Origin: Liquorilactobacillus aquaticus DSM 21051 | GTDB taxonomy: Bacteria; Bacillota; Bacilli; Lactobacillales; Lactobacillaceae | DNA length: 64,000 nt | Reading direction: 5' to 3' | NCBI RefSeq assembly: GCF_001436755.1 | Contig: NZ_AYZD01000027.1 | Coordinates: 43,438 to 107,437, forward strand | In this document: one piece after another, positions 1 through 8,537 of the stretch | How positions within the stretch are numbered: position 1 is the stretch's first letter | Layout: each line of letters starts with the position of its first letter | Translations under genes and position numbers: made by a program | The notes under the pieces: generated by a model | What the model was told of the DNA's origin: nothing | Seen by the model: only the letters and a program-made list of their open reading frames with translations | Database searches by the model: none

Positions 1-570
1 AACATGATAATCATTGCGCGATTCCAATCGATCATATTCTGAAGATCGATTTTGGCTCATCATTATTAATGGCGCCTGAATTGCTGCAATCATACTCAAA
101 AAAAGATTTAACAAAATAAATGGATATGGGTCAAAATTGAAGCCCAACCAATGAAAAGTATTGATTAGAATCCAAAAAACCATGACCGCAACGAAAGAAA
201 TAATAAATGGCCAACTACCCCCGAAGTGCGCAACAGCATCCGCAATTTTCTGACCAAATGTCAGTGAGTTTTCCAATTGTTCACGAACATCGACCATCTG
301 ATAAGCATCTTTTTCCATCACTCGTGTAAGTTTACGGTTGAGCTTATTATTCTGCCGATAATCCTTCGCAATCATCTGATCCATCTTCAACAACCGATAA
401 TGAACCAAATGCCCACTGCAAATAAAGTCCTCATTTGTCGCCTTAGGAAAGTCCCGACGAATCAACGCCTTCAAAGGGCCATCTAAGTCTCCTAGGAATA
501 CACCATCCACCAGATCATACTTTTTATGATCTGACACACAATTAAATGTACGATTAAATTCTTTCTTCAT
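1..570 (-). CDS. DUF1003 family membrane protein (3' part outside window)
   Basis: Open reading frame running off the left edge; about 190 residues are visible. The start is the ATG at 570, with GAGGTG about 10 bases upstream. The N-terminal ~110 residues are soluble and end in a region of alternating charges (RVMEKDAYQMVDVREQLE). They are followed by two membrane segments around SWPFIISFVAVMVFWIL and PYPFILLNLFLSMIAAI, then QAPLIMMSQNR. That last run, with the short loop between the helices, is the signature of the DUF1003 family. Function is unknown in the family. A 34-codon ORF lies just upstream on the same strand behind a near-consensus promoter, so the two are probably co-transcribed. 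Confidence 0.85.
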   Translation of the reverse strand, partial: MKKEFNRTFNCVSDHKKYDLVDGVFLGDLDGPLKALIRRDFPKATNEDFICSGHLVHYRLLKMDQMIAKDYRQNNKLNRKLTRVMEKDAYQMVDVREQLENSLTFGQKIADAVAHFGGSWPFIISFVAVMVFWILINTFHWLGFNFDPYPFILLNLFLSMIAAIQAPLIMMSQNRSSEYDRLESRNDYHV

Positions 571-613
571 TAGAGATATAAACACCTCGTTTGAATACTA
601 ATTTCTCGTGCAA

Positions 614-718
614 TCAGTGCGTTAAATGGGTTGGGTGGGATAAATGTCCACCTTCCCCCTGCTGATTACACGCGGGACCATCATCACCAGCTGAAGAAGC
701 TATATGATTATCAGACAT
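614..718 (-). CDS. small 34-residue ORF upstream of the DUF1003 gene
   Basis: The ATG at 718 follows a very strong ribosome binding site (AAAGGTGGTGG). It encodes a 34-residue peptide, polar and rich in Gly, His and Ser, ending in HPTHLTH. It has no membrane segment or recognisable domain. It lies 43 bp upstream of the DUF1003 start and about 50 bp downstream of a TTGACA/TATAGT promoter, so it is the first cistron. It may be a real small protein or a leader peptide; I do not recognise it. Confidence 0.5.
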   Translation of the reverse strand: MSDNHIASSAGDDGPACNQQGEGGHLSHPTHLTH

Positions 719-765
719 AAAACCCACCACCTTTCCTAGAAACCAGTTTTTTCCACTACATTCGC

Positions 766-794
766 ACTATATACTCTTAAAACCGTAATGTCAA
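766..794 (-). promoter_or_regulatory. promoter of the small ORF - DUF1003 unit
   Basis: On the minus strand, TTGACA (789-794), a 17-bp spacer and TATAGT (766-771). Near-perfect sigma-A promoter. Confidence 0.8.
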
Positions 795-905
795 TTATAG
801 TCATTCAAAGATCTCTTCCAAAAAAGCTTTAATGTATTAAAAATCTTTTATTACTACTCGCATGCTCTCTGACTCTTTTTAAAGGGCTAGTCCTAAGCTA
901 TTAAA

Positions 906-934
906 TTGTTAATAATAATTCTTTATCTTATACT
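906..934 (+). promoter_or_regulatory. promoter of the 41-residue peptide
   Basis: TTGTTA (906-911), 17-bp spacer, TATACT (929-934). Predicted transcript starts near 941, ahead of the GGGGGG ribosome binding site and the ATG at 977. Confidence 0.7.
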
Positions 935-976
935 GAAGGTAGTTTGATGGTTAGTATCAAAAGCTGGGGGGATATT

Positions 977-1102
977 ATGAAAAATAAATTAGGCTTCTGG
1001 GCCAAATTGTCTTTGCTGGTCACAACTCTTCAATTCATATTTATGTTTCTCGAAACATTCCACCGTTATCATAAGAAATGTGCTCGAAAAAAGAATAGTT
1101 AG
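977..1102 (+). CDS. 41-residue membrane peptide
   Basis: Complete small gene: promoter at 906-934, ribosome binding site GGGGGG at 966-971, ATG at 977, stop TAG at 1100-1102 and a rho-independent terminator straight after. The peptide has one hydrophobic stretch (residues ~11-25, LSLLVTTLQFIFMFL) and a strongly basic C-terminus (HRYHKKCARKKNS). The layout of one short membrane peptide with its own promoter and terminator resembles small stress peptides or type I toxins, but no antisense RNA promoter was identified. I do not recognise the family; function is open. Confidence 0.6.
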   Translation: MKNKLGFWAKLSLLVTTLQFIFMFLETFHRYHKKCARKKNS

Positions 1103-1113
1103 TATATCTCAGT

Positions 1114-1152
1114 CAGTGATGCGCAAAATATTTTGTTGCTTCACTGTTTTTT
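1114..1152 (+). terminator. rho-independent terminator of the 41-residue peptide gene
   Basis: Stem CAGTGA/TCACTG (1114-1119 with 1141-1146), extended inside by CAAAAT/ATTTTG, followed by six T. Confidence 0.75.
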
Positions 1153-1157
1153 ATATT

Positions 1158-1209
1158 AAAAAAATGTTTTATAACCGCTGAGTTTTCTTCCCATGGTTAT
1201 AAAACATTT
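1158..1209 (-). terminator. terminator of the trehalose PTS gene
   Basis: Perfect 15-bp inverted repeat (1162-1176 with 1195-1209), followed on the minus strand by a T run (A run at 1158-1163). It lies 28 bp past the PTS stop codon. Confidence 0.8.
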
Positions 1210-1237
1210 AATTCAAAACAGTAAAGATAATTTAAAA

Positions 1238-3166
1238 CTAGTTAGTACCTGGTTTTCCCTTTTTTTCGACTTTTTTACCAACTGTCATTTTGTCGTTGTA
1301 TCCCCATACCCAAGTTAGTACGAAGGAAATGACTAAGGCCACTAGACTTGAGAGAAGAAATGCATAAAAGCTGTTCAAATCTGATGGTGTTTTCGTATTG
1401 AAGAATGATGAAAAGCCAATCAGTGAGCCTGTAAAACCAAACATCGACCCATGCATCAATCCTGTAATAAAGCCTCCTGCAGCTGAACCAATCAATCCAG
1501 AAATGAAAACCTTCTTATAGCGCAAATTTACTCCGTAAATTGCTGGTTCTGTAACGCCGCAAAAAGCTGAAATTGCTGCTGCTATCCCGAGTTCTTTTAT
1601 GTTGGCCTTCTTTGATTTGATTGCAACTGCTAGAACAGCTGCACCCTGGGAGACCATTGTAACTGATATAATCGCATTCAAGGCACTTTCACCACTGCCA
1701 GCAATTTGTTGTGCAACCAATGGTACGACACCCCAATGTAATCCGAAAATAACCAATAATTGATAGAAACCACCAATAATCAAGCCGCCTGACCAACCAG
1801 ACACATGAACAAGCCAGTTAATAAAGTCGGCAATCCCATTAGCTGCGCCTTGGATAATCGGTCCGGTAACTACCAAGGTAATCGCTGAAACCACTAGTAC
1901 TGTAATCAACGGATTGAAAATCATTTGTAGGTAACTTGGCAAATGATCCTTAAGCCATGTACCAAGTTTTTTAGCCATCCATGCTGCTAAAATCATCGGA
2001 AAAATTGAATAAGTATAGTTCAAAAACTGAAATTGAAAACCGCCGATTTCAAACATTTGTTTAAAAGATTGACCCCAAGTAACGATTTGAGGATATGCCA
2101 ATACTCCACCGATTGTTGCAGCAACAATCGGGTCGCTGCCTAAACGTTTAGCTGCCGCAAAGCCTACTAAGATCGGTAGAAAATAAAAAGCGGAATCTGC
2201 CATTGAACTAACCGTCAAATACACTGTACTCTTCACATCTAGCAGGGAGCCAAGCTGTGGCAGCGTCAACAACGCTAAAATACCCTTAATAATACCTGAA
2301 GCTGCGATCACACCTATTACTGGACTCATTGCTCCAGTAATAAAACCTATAAGATTCCCAAAAGCACGACTAACAGGATTTCTGTCATCATTTTCCGGTG
2401 GTGCTGAATTTGCACCACCATCAAAATCATTCCCCAATTGTTTCATTACAGCATCATAAACTTGGGTAACTTCATTTCCGATGACAACTTGATATTGTCC
2501 ACCAGCATGCATCACATCTATCACTCCGTCGGTCTCTTTTAAAACATCGTCATTAGCAGACCCCTCATTCTTAAGTGTGAATCGTAACCGTGTAATGCAA
2601 TGAATCAAACTGTTAACATTTTCCTTGCCACCGACATTCGACAAAATCGTAGTTGCCAATTCATCGTAATCTCTTTTTTTAGATCTTTTCTTACTTTGTT
2701 TTGCATATGCAGTTGCCACTACACTTCCAGCTTTGGCCGGTCCCTCTACGAGGTCCATCCCTTCTAATTTGTCTTTAGAATTGGTTATAACCACCATAAC
2801 TGTCTTAGCTAAATTGTGAGCAGTTATAACTTCAAGATCCATTTTGGCCAGCATATCTCCGACCTTGACTTTTTGACCATTCGAAACGGAGACAGTGAAC
2901 CCTTCGCCTTTAAGACCAACTGTATCGATTCCCATATGAACAAGAATCTCTAAACCTTCCTCAGTCGTGATTCCAACTGCATGTTTGGTATCAGCAACCA
3001 TCGAAATAACTCCGTTAACTGGTGCTACGATCTTGCCATTCTCAGGTTCTAATCCGAACCCTTCGCCCATCGTCCCACCTGAAAAAACAGGATCAGATGT
3101 TTTATTAAGAGCTAATACTTCACCATTTGCTGGTGATGATAATTGCATTTTTTTACTTTGAGCCAT
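1238..3166 (-). CDS. treP: PTS trehalose-type transporter, fused EIIA-EIIB-EIIC
   Basis: Imports a sugar with concurrent phosphorylation; trehalose (product trehalose-6-phosphate) is inferred from the adjacent TreR-type regulator and phosphotrehalase. The 642 residues hold three domains in the order A-B-C. The N-terminal EIIA of the glucose type has His62 (TKHAVGI) and phosphorylatable His77 (ILVHMGIDTV). The EIIB domain has its active Cys190 in SLIHCITRLRF. The EIIC membrane domain runs from about residue 265 to 630. The start has GAGGAGG upstream. The gene is divergent from treR, its promoter carries two operator boxes, and a strong terminator follows. The EIIA-first order is less common than B-C-A. 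A beta-glucoside specificity cannot be excluded by sequence alone, but the neighbours make trehalose likely. Confidence 0.9.
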   Translation of the reverse strand: MAQSKKMQLSSPANGEVLALNKTSDPVFSGGTMGEGFGLEPENGKIVAPVNGVISMVADTKHAVGITTEEGLEILVHMGIDTVGLKGEGFTVSVSNGQKVKVGDMLAKMDLEVITAHNLAKTVMVVITNSKDKLEGMDLVEGPAKAGSVVATAYAKQSKKRSKKRDYDELATTILSNVGGKENVNSLIHCITRLRFTLKNEGSANDDVLKETDGVIDVMHAGGQYQVVIGNEVTQVYDAVMKQLGNDFDGGANSAPPENDDRNPVSRAFGNLIGFITGAMSPVIGVIAASGIIKGILALLTLPQLGSLLDVKSTVYLTVSSMADSAFYFLPILVGFAAAKRLGSDPIVAATIGGVLAYPQIVTWGQSFKQMFEIGGFQFQFLNYTYSIFPMILAAWMAKKLGTWLKDHLPSYLQMIFNPLITVLVVSAITLVVTGPIIQGAANGIADFINWLVHVSGWSGGLIIGGFYQLLVIFGLHWGVVPLVAQQIAGSGESALNAIISVTMVSQGAAVLAVAIKSKKANIKELGIAAAISAFCGVTEPAIYGVNLRYKKVFISGLIGSAAGGFITGLMHGSMFGFTGSLIGFSSFFNTKTPSDLNSFYAFLLSSLVALVISFVLTWVWGYNDKMTVGKKVEKKGKPGTN

Positions 3167-3212
3167 CTCTTAATCTCCTCCTCGTAAAACGCTTTCGCAA
3201 TACTCTACAGAA

Positions 3213-3254
3213 ATATTACAACTTGTATAGTCATGTTGTCAAATGTTTAGTCAT
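3213..3254 (-). promoter_or_regulatory. PTS promoter with two TreR-type operator boxes
   Basis: Minus-strand promoter TTGACA (3237-3242), 18-bp spacer, TAATAT (3213-3218). Box 1 (TGTATAGTCAT, 3224-3234) fills the spacer. Box 2 (TGTTTAGTCAT, 3244-3254) abuts the -35 and lies exactly 20 bp from box 1, two helical turns. A weak cre-like sequence (core GAAAGCGTTTT on the minus strand) lies at about 3187-3201 downstream of the -10. Confidence 0.7.
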
Positions 3255-3310
3255 ATCAACTAAGAAAGCTTTTAAAAAAACCAATTCTCACCATTAACTA
3301 TTTTCTTGCT

Positions 3311-3321
3311 TGTCTAGACAT
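3311..3321 (+). promoter_or_regulatory. TreR-type operator in front of treR
   Basis: TGTCTAGACAT, containing the perfect palindrome TGTCTAGACA; it shares the pattern TGTNTAGWCAT with the two boxes in the PTS promoter. It lies 54 bp upstream of the treR start, consistent with autoregulation. Confidence 0.65.
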
Positions 3322-3374
3322 AATGTGTTTAAATAAAAAATGTTAAAACTACAAAAAGAGAGCTGAACCACCTT

Positions 3375-4112
3375 ATGGCGAGAAATAAACCAACTAAAAA
3401 TAAACAAAATAGTATTGCGCAAGATATTGCATTAAAAATACGGCACGAACAATATCGTCCAGGTACTTTTTTACCGAGCGAGCATCATCTGTGCGATCTG
3501 TATGGCAGCTCGCGTGAAACGATTCGCAAAGCCTTAGAACAGTTGACTGAACTGGGCCTAATTCAAAAGATGAGGGGAAAAGGATCACTCGTTCTAGATA
3601 TCCAGCGTTTTTCATTCCCTGTATCTGGGATTACCAGTTTTCAGGAATTGAATAAAACACTAGGAATGCATGCAACAACAGAAGTTTTGCAGAAAAAAAA
3701 TGATATGATTCCAGATACTCTAGCAAAAGGACGCGTAGACTCTGGCCGTACTGCTTTGCATATTGAGCGACTGCGTAAAATTGATCAAGTTCCAATAGTT
3801 TTGGATGAAGATTATCTATTAAATCCACCCATTAGTGAAGTTTCTGATGCGGCAGCGGCTTCCTCACTTTATGCATACTTTGAAAAAGAGCTGGGCCTTG
3901 ATATTTCATACGCAACTAAGGAAATCACAGTTGAAAAAGTTTCAGATCGAACTGCATCTTTACTTGCCCTGGATGAGAACAAATTAGCTGTTGTTATTCG
4001 CAGTATGACTTATCTAGCTGATACAACACCATTCCAACTAACTGCTTCGTACCACAAACCTGATCGTTTCAAATTCATTGATTTTGCTCGCCGCAGAAAG
4101 ATTTCGTTTTAG
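3375..4112 (+). CDS. treR: trehalose operon regulator, GntR/HutC family
   Basis: A 245-residue regulator with an N-terminal winged helix-turn-helix (residues ~10-75; PGTFLPSEHHLCDLYGSSRETIRKALEQL is the GntR-type recognition region) and a C-terminal UTRA effector domain (~90-240). In the family TreR represses and is released by trehalose-6-phosphate. It sits between the divergent PTS gene and treC, 57 bp upstream of the latter. One operator box precedes it and two sit in the PTS promoter. The ribosome binding site is weak (GAGAG). Assignment as TreR rests on domain type plus neighbours. Confidence 0.88.
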   Translation: MARNKPTKNKQNSIAQDIALKIRHEQYRPGTFLPSEHHLCDLYGSSRETIRKALEQLTELGLIQKMRGKGSLVLDIQRFSFPVSGITSFQELNKTLGMHATTEVLQKKNDMIPDTLAKGRVDSGRTALHIERLRKIDQVPIVLDEDYLLNPPISEVSDAAAASSLYAYFEKELGLDISYATKEITVEKVSDRTASLLALDENKLAVVIRSMTYLADTTPFQLTASYHKPDRFKFIDFARRRKISF

Positions 4113-4169
4113 TAACTATTAAAAAATTGTAAAGCAATATTTTCCAGTCCCAGAATAGGAGGCACATTT

Positions 4170-5840
4170 ATGATAAATCTTGGTAATAAAGTTATTTATC
4201 AAATCTATCCAAAATCATTCTACGATAGCAATAATGATGGTATCGGTGATTTACGCGGCATAATCGACAAAATCGATTATATTTCAAAACTAAATATCGA
4301 CATGATTTGGTTTAATCCCTTCTTTGTCTCACCGCAAAACGATAACGGTTATGATATTGCAGATTATTACAATATCGATCCCAAATTTGGAACAATGTCC
4401 GACTTTGAAGACTTAGTTGCCGCCTTAAAAAAAATAGATGTTGGTGTAATGCTCGACATGGTACTCAACCACTGCTCTACTGAACACGAATGGTTCCGAA
4501 GAGCACTGGCTGGAGAGAAAAAGTATCAAAAGTATTTTTATCTTCGACCTGCAAAAGAAGACGGCTCGCTGCCCACGAATTGGCAATCTAAATTTGGCGG
4601 CCCTGCTTGGGAAAAATTTGGTCAAACTGATCTTTATTACCTGCATCTGTATGACAAATCACAAGCTGATCTTGATTGGCATAATCCTGACGTTCGCAAG
4701 GAGGCAGCAGCTGTAGTTAATTTTTGGCGTAGTAAGGGAGTACAAGGTTTCCGTTTCGATGTCATCAATGTTACTGGTAAAAGTGAACAAATGGTTGATT
4801 CTGTCGATCCAATCCAAGAAAAAGCCCTCTACACCGATACTCCTGTTGTTCATGAGTATTTAAAGGAGCTTAATCGTTCTAGTTTTGGAAAGGATCCTAA
4901 CTCAATCACAGTCGGAGAAATGTCCTCCACTAGCATCGGTAACTGTATTGAATATTCACACCCTGAAAAAGACGAGCTCTCGATGGTCTTTACCTTTCAT
5001 CATCTTAAGGTTGACTATAAAGATGGTGAAAAGTGGTCGAAAACTCCATTTGATTTTAAAAAATTAAAACGCCTCTTTATTGACTGGCAAACTCAGATGG
5101 ATCGTGGTGGTGGTTGGAATGCACTTTTTTGGAACAATCACGATCAACCATGGGCTCTCAATCGTTTTGGTGATCCCATAAAATACCGGGAAAAATCTGC
5201 CGAGCTTCTAGCAACTGCTATTCACTTAATGCGCGGAACACCTTATATTTATATGGGTGAAGAACTCGGAATGATTGATCCAAATTATCAGTCGATCCAT
5301 GATTACGTCGATATTGAAAGCTTGAACGCATATCGCGAACTTCTTGAAAAAGGAGTAAGCAGTCAAACTGCTTTTAAATTAGTTCAAACTAAGTCACGGG
5401 ACAATTCACGCGTTCCAATGCATTGGGATAATACTCTTAATGCTGGGTTTTCGCAAAGCAGGCCGTGGCTGCGTCCGACAGGACAAGATATAATCAACGT
5501 CAAGGACGAGCTTGAGCATGGGGAAATTTTTAACTACTATCAAAAACTAATTTTGTTGCGTAAATCTGAAAAGTTGATCTCTGAAGGACATTTCAGCAGT
5601 TTACTTGAGGACAATCCCCAAGTCTTCGCGTACGAGCGTTATCTCTTAGACGATCTTCAAGAAAAGCGAATGCTTGTTATAAATAATTTCTACGGTAAGC
5701 CAACAACTGTTACACTTCCAAAACAGTACCAAGATAAAGCTGTTAAAACATTAATTTCCAACTACAATCTTGATATCACGAAACTTGATAAAGAAATAGT
5801 GCTGCGTCCTTATGAAGCTTTAGCGGTTAAGTTTAATTAG
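4170..5840 (+). CDS. treC: alpha,alpha-phosphotrehalase (GH13)
   Basis: Hydrolyses trehalose-6-phosphate to glucose and glucose-6-phosphate in the cytoplasm. The 556 residues are full length for the GH13 phosphotrehalase / oligo-1,6-glucosidase group. Catalytic residues are visible: nucleophile Asp197 in GFRFDVIN, acid/base Glu250 in ITVGEMSS and Asp325 in WNNHDQPW. The N-terminus has the QIYPKSFYDSNNDGIGDLRGI hallmark. Strong AGGAGG precedes the ATG at 4170. It is co-directional with treR and is followed by a hairpin at 5932-5979. Among close relatives (oligo-1,6-glucosidase, dextran glucosidase) the phosphotrehalase call depends on context. Confidence 0.9.
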   Translation: MINLGNKVIYQIYPKSFYDSNNDGIGDLRGIIDKIDYISKLNIDMIWFNPFFVSPQNDNGYDIADYYNIDPKFGTMSDFEDLVAALKKIDVGVMLDMVLNHCSTEHEWFRRALAGEKKYQKYFYLRPAKEDGSLPTNWQSKFGGPAWEKFGQTDLYYLHLYDKSQADLDWHNPDVRKEAAAVVNFWRSKGVQGFRFDVINVTGKSEQMVDSVDPIQEKALYTDTPVVHEYLKELNRSSFGKDPNSITVGEMSSTSIGNCIEYSHPEKDELSMVFTFHHLKVDYKDGEKWSKTPFDFKKLKRLFIDWQTQMDRGGGWNALFWNNHDQPWALNRFGDPIKYREKSAELLATAIHLMRGTPYIYMGEELGMIDPNYQSIHDYVDIESLNAYRELLEKGVSSQTAFKLVQTKSRDNSRVPMHWDNTLNAGFSQSRPWLRPTGQDIINVKDELEHGEIFNYYQKLILLRKSEKLISEGHFSSLLEDNPQVFAYERYLLDDLQEKRMLVINNFYGKPTTVTLPKQYQDKAVKTLISNYNLDITKLDKEIVLRPYEALAVKFN

Positions 5841-5930
5841 TTTCAAAGACATCGTTATCAAGCACCAGCCAGTTTTAGAATCTTGACAGTCTTTCTTCAT
5901 CTATATGAGGCCTCGAGTATTCTCTGAATT

Positions 5931-6010
5931 TAATAAAGGGGCTAGGTCAAAATTCAACTTTTGGCCTGGCCCCTTTATTAATGATTCCGTATAAACGTGT
6001 TCCATAAGTC
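5931..6010 (-). repeat. bidirectional terminator hairpin plus dispersed-repeat tail (family 2, copy 1)
   Basis: Near-perfect hairpin AATAAAGGGGC/GCCCCTTTATT (5932-5979) between the treC end and the ABC gene end. It is followed at 5989-6010 by a diverged copy of the sequence found behind three other hairpins in this window (13848-13880, 29811-29840, 41001-41033). It would terminate both treC and the ABC exporter operon. Confidence 0.6.
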
Positions 6011-6082
6011 CAAATTCTCCGTATAACTCCAATTTTATCGCCTTATGTCACACTCCCTAGTTCTTATTTTTTTGTTCCTAGA

Positions 6083-6739
6083 TCAGACTATGCTAAATTT
6101 CTTATTCTTCAACTCTATTATTTGATCACATAACGAGGCTACTTCGGGTTCGTGCGTTACCAAAATAACACATTTTTTTTGTTTATGTGCTAAATCTTTA
6201 AATAGATTTAAAACCTCACGCGTGTTTTGCTCATCTAAATTACCTGTCGGCTCATCTGCCACAACCAATCTGGCGTCACAACACATGGTTCTTGCGATTG
6301 CAACTCTTTGCTGTTGACCTCCAGAAAGATGCGTTACTTTTTTCTTAGCCATTTCTTGATCGATTCCAATATTTGAAAGCATCTTAAAAACATATTCTTT
6401 ATCATTAGCGTGCTTGGCCTTAGTAATTGCCATTGCTGTCAACACATTCTCCAGCGCTGACATGTAATTAAACAGATTATAAGATTGGAAAACCATTGAA
6501 ACATTCTTATTTCGATAATTTGTCAATCCAATTTTAGAAAGAGGCACCCCTTGATATTCAATTGCTCCAGCGCTTGGTTTATCCAACCCAGCCAAAAGCG
6601 AAAGAAATGTTGTTTTACCTGAACCACTGCTGCCAATTATCGCGTATAATTTTCCTTCTGCAAACTCCAAATTCGCATTGTTAAAAAGTTTATTTTCCTT
6701 ATGATCATACCAATATTCAAGATTTTTTGTTGTAAGCAT
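6083..6739 (-). CDS. ABC transporter ATP-binding protein, MacB/LolD type
   Basis: About 218 residues. Walker A is GSSGSGKTT, the signature is LSGGQQQRVAIAR, Walker B is LVVADEPTGNLD, and the switch His is in ILVTHEP. This is the MacB/LolD/FtsE class, which powers FtsX-fold permeases rather than classic importers. The ATG at 6739 is preferred over a TTG three codons earlier because GGAAGG lies 9 bp before it. It follows the permease gene by 20 bp in one operon. Substrate unknown; small peptides or lipids are typical of the class. Confidence 0.88.
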   Translation of the reverse strand: MLTTKNLEYWYDHKENKLFNNANLEFAEGKLYAIIGSSGSGKTTFLSLLAGLDKPSAGAIEYQGVPLSKIGLTNYRNKNVSMVFQSYNLFNYMSALENVLTAMAITKAKHANDKEYVFKMLSNIGIDQEMAKKKVTHLSGGQQQRVAIARTMCCDARLVVADEPTGNLDEQNTREVLNLFKDLAHKQKKCVILVTHEPEVASLCDQIIELKNKKFSIV

Positions 6740-6759
6740 TTTTATCAATCCTTCCGCAA

Positions 6760-8217
6760 TTAAGATATCAATATTTTTTTAGGCTGCAACCTTAAGATCC
6801 CAATAGAACCAATCATTATTGCTAATAGGATAATGCCCAATCCAAATGCAGCTAATTGAATTAGAGATACTACACTAATGTTCGTTGAAAGATTTTTAAG
6901 CTGTTGAGTTGAGCTAGTACTTTGCGGTGAACTGCTGTTGCTTCCCCCTGGCGATTGCTGATTATTTCCTCCAGGCTGTCCGCCATTATTCATCTGCCCT
7001 TGTCCATTACTGTTGTTACTTGTAGCTACACTGGTTGTCGATGTTTCTTGGCTAACGAGTTGTTTCCCAACCGCATCTCCAACAAACTTGCCTCCAAAAC
7101 CAGCAATTGCAATTGAGACGACCATTATCATCGCCATTTCTACAAAAAATTGTGCAATTACTTTCCAACGTTTCTCACCCAGTGAAAGCAAAACACCGAT
7201 TTCATAGCGTCGTTCACGAATCATCAAAATAACGATCAGTGTCAAAATGATTGTCCCTGCAACACTAACCAGCAATACAATTTTTCTCGCAAAAGATTTA
7301 ACATTGTTAAGCGGCGTCAACAATGCTTGATATGTACTGTCATCCTTTGAAAGAGCAAGTTTAGAGGTATTGATTGATTTCTTGGCATCCTTGATAAAGG
7401 TTGATGCTTTTGCCGGATTGTTAATCGTATAAGCCACTGATTCGGCCGTAGCACTTGTCCCTTTGAGTGAATTGGCTAGTGTATATGAGCTGTAAATCGT
7501 ATTTGCTGGATCACTTTGCCCCATCATTCCACTGCTCTGGCTTGTTGTTGAGCTTGTTTTGTAAATACCCACCACTTTTAGTTTATAAACCTTCTTGCTT
7601 GTACTTTTAATAGTGACAGTATCCCCTACAGAAATGCTGTTTTGTTTAGCTAAATCCTTCTCAATCACAACATTTTTTGTTCCTGCATCTGAGGCCTTTA
7701 TACCGCGTCCGCTTGTTATTTTACTTGTATCAGACGTGAACGAACTAACCTGATCAGTGGAAGAAACTCCAGAAATCGACAGATCTCCTTGGCTGCTTGA
7801 ACTTGATCCCGATTTTCCACCCATAGGATTACTCATTTGGTTATTGCTCGAAGTTTCAATTGCATCAAATGATTTTGCATTTGCCGTAGTTGAACTAGTT
7901 ATATTGTAGTTTTTGACGTACTTAGACTTGCCTATCTTCTCAGCCGTTTTTATATTGACGCTTGCTAAGTTTAAAGTAGGAGTCTTACTCTTACTTTTCT
8001 GTTGCCGCATTTTTTTGAACGCATTATCCCGATTGGCAGATAATGTCACTGTTGCTCCTGAACTTTTTTTTGCACTGTTTACCGCACTGGTTGCTGCGTT
8101 TTGAATAATAATTCCTGCTAAAACAAAAAGAAGTATTGCTGAAAGAACTAAGGTTAGAAGTATTGTTCGCCCCATTTTTCCTTTGATATTTAAAAAAGCC
8201 CTGTTAAAAAAATTCAT
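6760..8217 (-). CDS. ABC transporter permease, MacB/FtsX fold
   Basis: 485 residues. N-terminal membrane segment (TILLTLVLSAILLFVLAGII), a large extracytoplasmic MacB-type periplasmic-core-like domain to about residue 310, then FtsX segments at about 315-335, 360-385 and 450-475. Between the last two is a low-complexity stretch (~395-445) rich in Ser, Asn, Gln and Gly (for example NNGGQPGGNNQQSPGG) facing the outside. First gene of a two-gene operon with the ATPase. In Gram-positive bacteria such pairs often export or resist antimicrobial peptides, but no two-component system is adjacent, so the role is open. Confidence 0.85.
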   Translation of the reverse strand: MNFFNRAFLNIKGKMGRTILLTLVLSAILLFVLAGIIIQNAATSAVNSAKKSSGATVTLSANRDNAFKKMRQQKSKSKTPTLNLASVNIKTAEKIGKSKYVKNYNITSSTTANAKSFDAIETSSNNQMSNPMGGKSGSSSSSQGDLSISGVSSTDQVSSFTSDTSKITSGRGIKASDAGTKNVVIEKDLAKQNSISVGDTVTIKSTSKKVYKLKVVGIYKTSSTTSQSSGMMGQSDPANTIYSSYTLANSLKGTSATAESVAYTINNPAKASTFIKDAKKSINTSKLALSKDDSTYQALLTPLNNVKSFARKIVLLVSVAGTIILTLIVILMIRERRYEIGVLLSLGEKRWKVIAQFFVEMAMIMVVSIAIAGFGGKFVGDAVGKQLVSQETSTTSVATSNNSNGQGQMNNGGQPGGNNQQSPGGSNSSSPQSTSSTQQLKNLSTNISVVSLIQLAAFGLGIILLAIMIGSIGILRLQPKKILIS

Positions 8218-8458
8218 TAGAACGCCTCCAATTTCTAAAAATGCTGCTTTTTAGTTTATTACTTGCGTAATGGAGGTAATTTTAACTGTAATATTTTAAG
8301 ACATCAATAATACTTAAGAGAGCTTAGAGAAAAAAGCGTCAATTTAATAAATAAACAATATACTAAATCATTTTATTAGACTTTAATTAAGTAATTGTCA
8401 GTTTTGCTTTTTAGATTAGCGTTCACTGTAACTTATCTTTATTAACCATACCTAAAAA

Positions 8459-8488
8459 CCCCGCTTTCTATCATAAGAAATAGCGGGG
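8459..8488 (-). terminator. terminator of the membrane glycosyltransferase gene
   Basis: Stem CCCCGCT/AGCGGGG with further pairing inside, followed on the minus strand by TTTTTAGG. Confidence 0.85.
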
Positions 8489-8537
8489 AGTAATATATTC
8501 AAGCTGTTTACATGTCGATTATGCTTTTTTAATCTGT

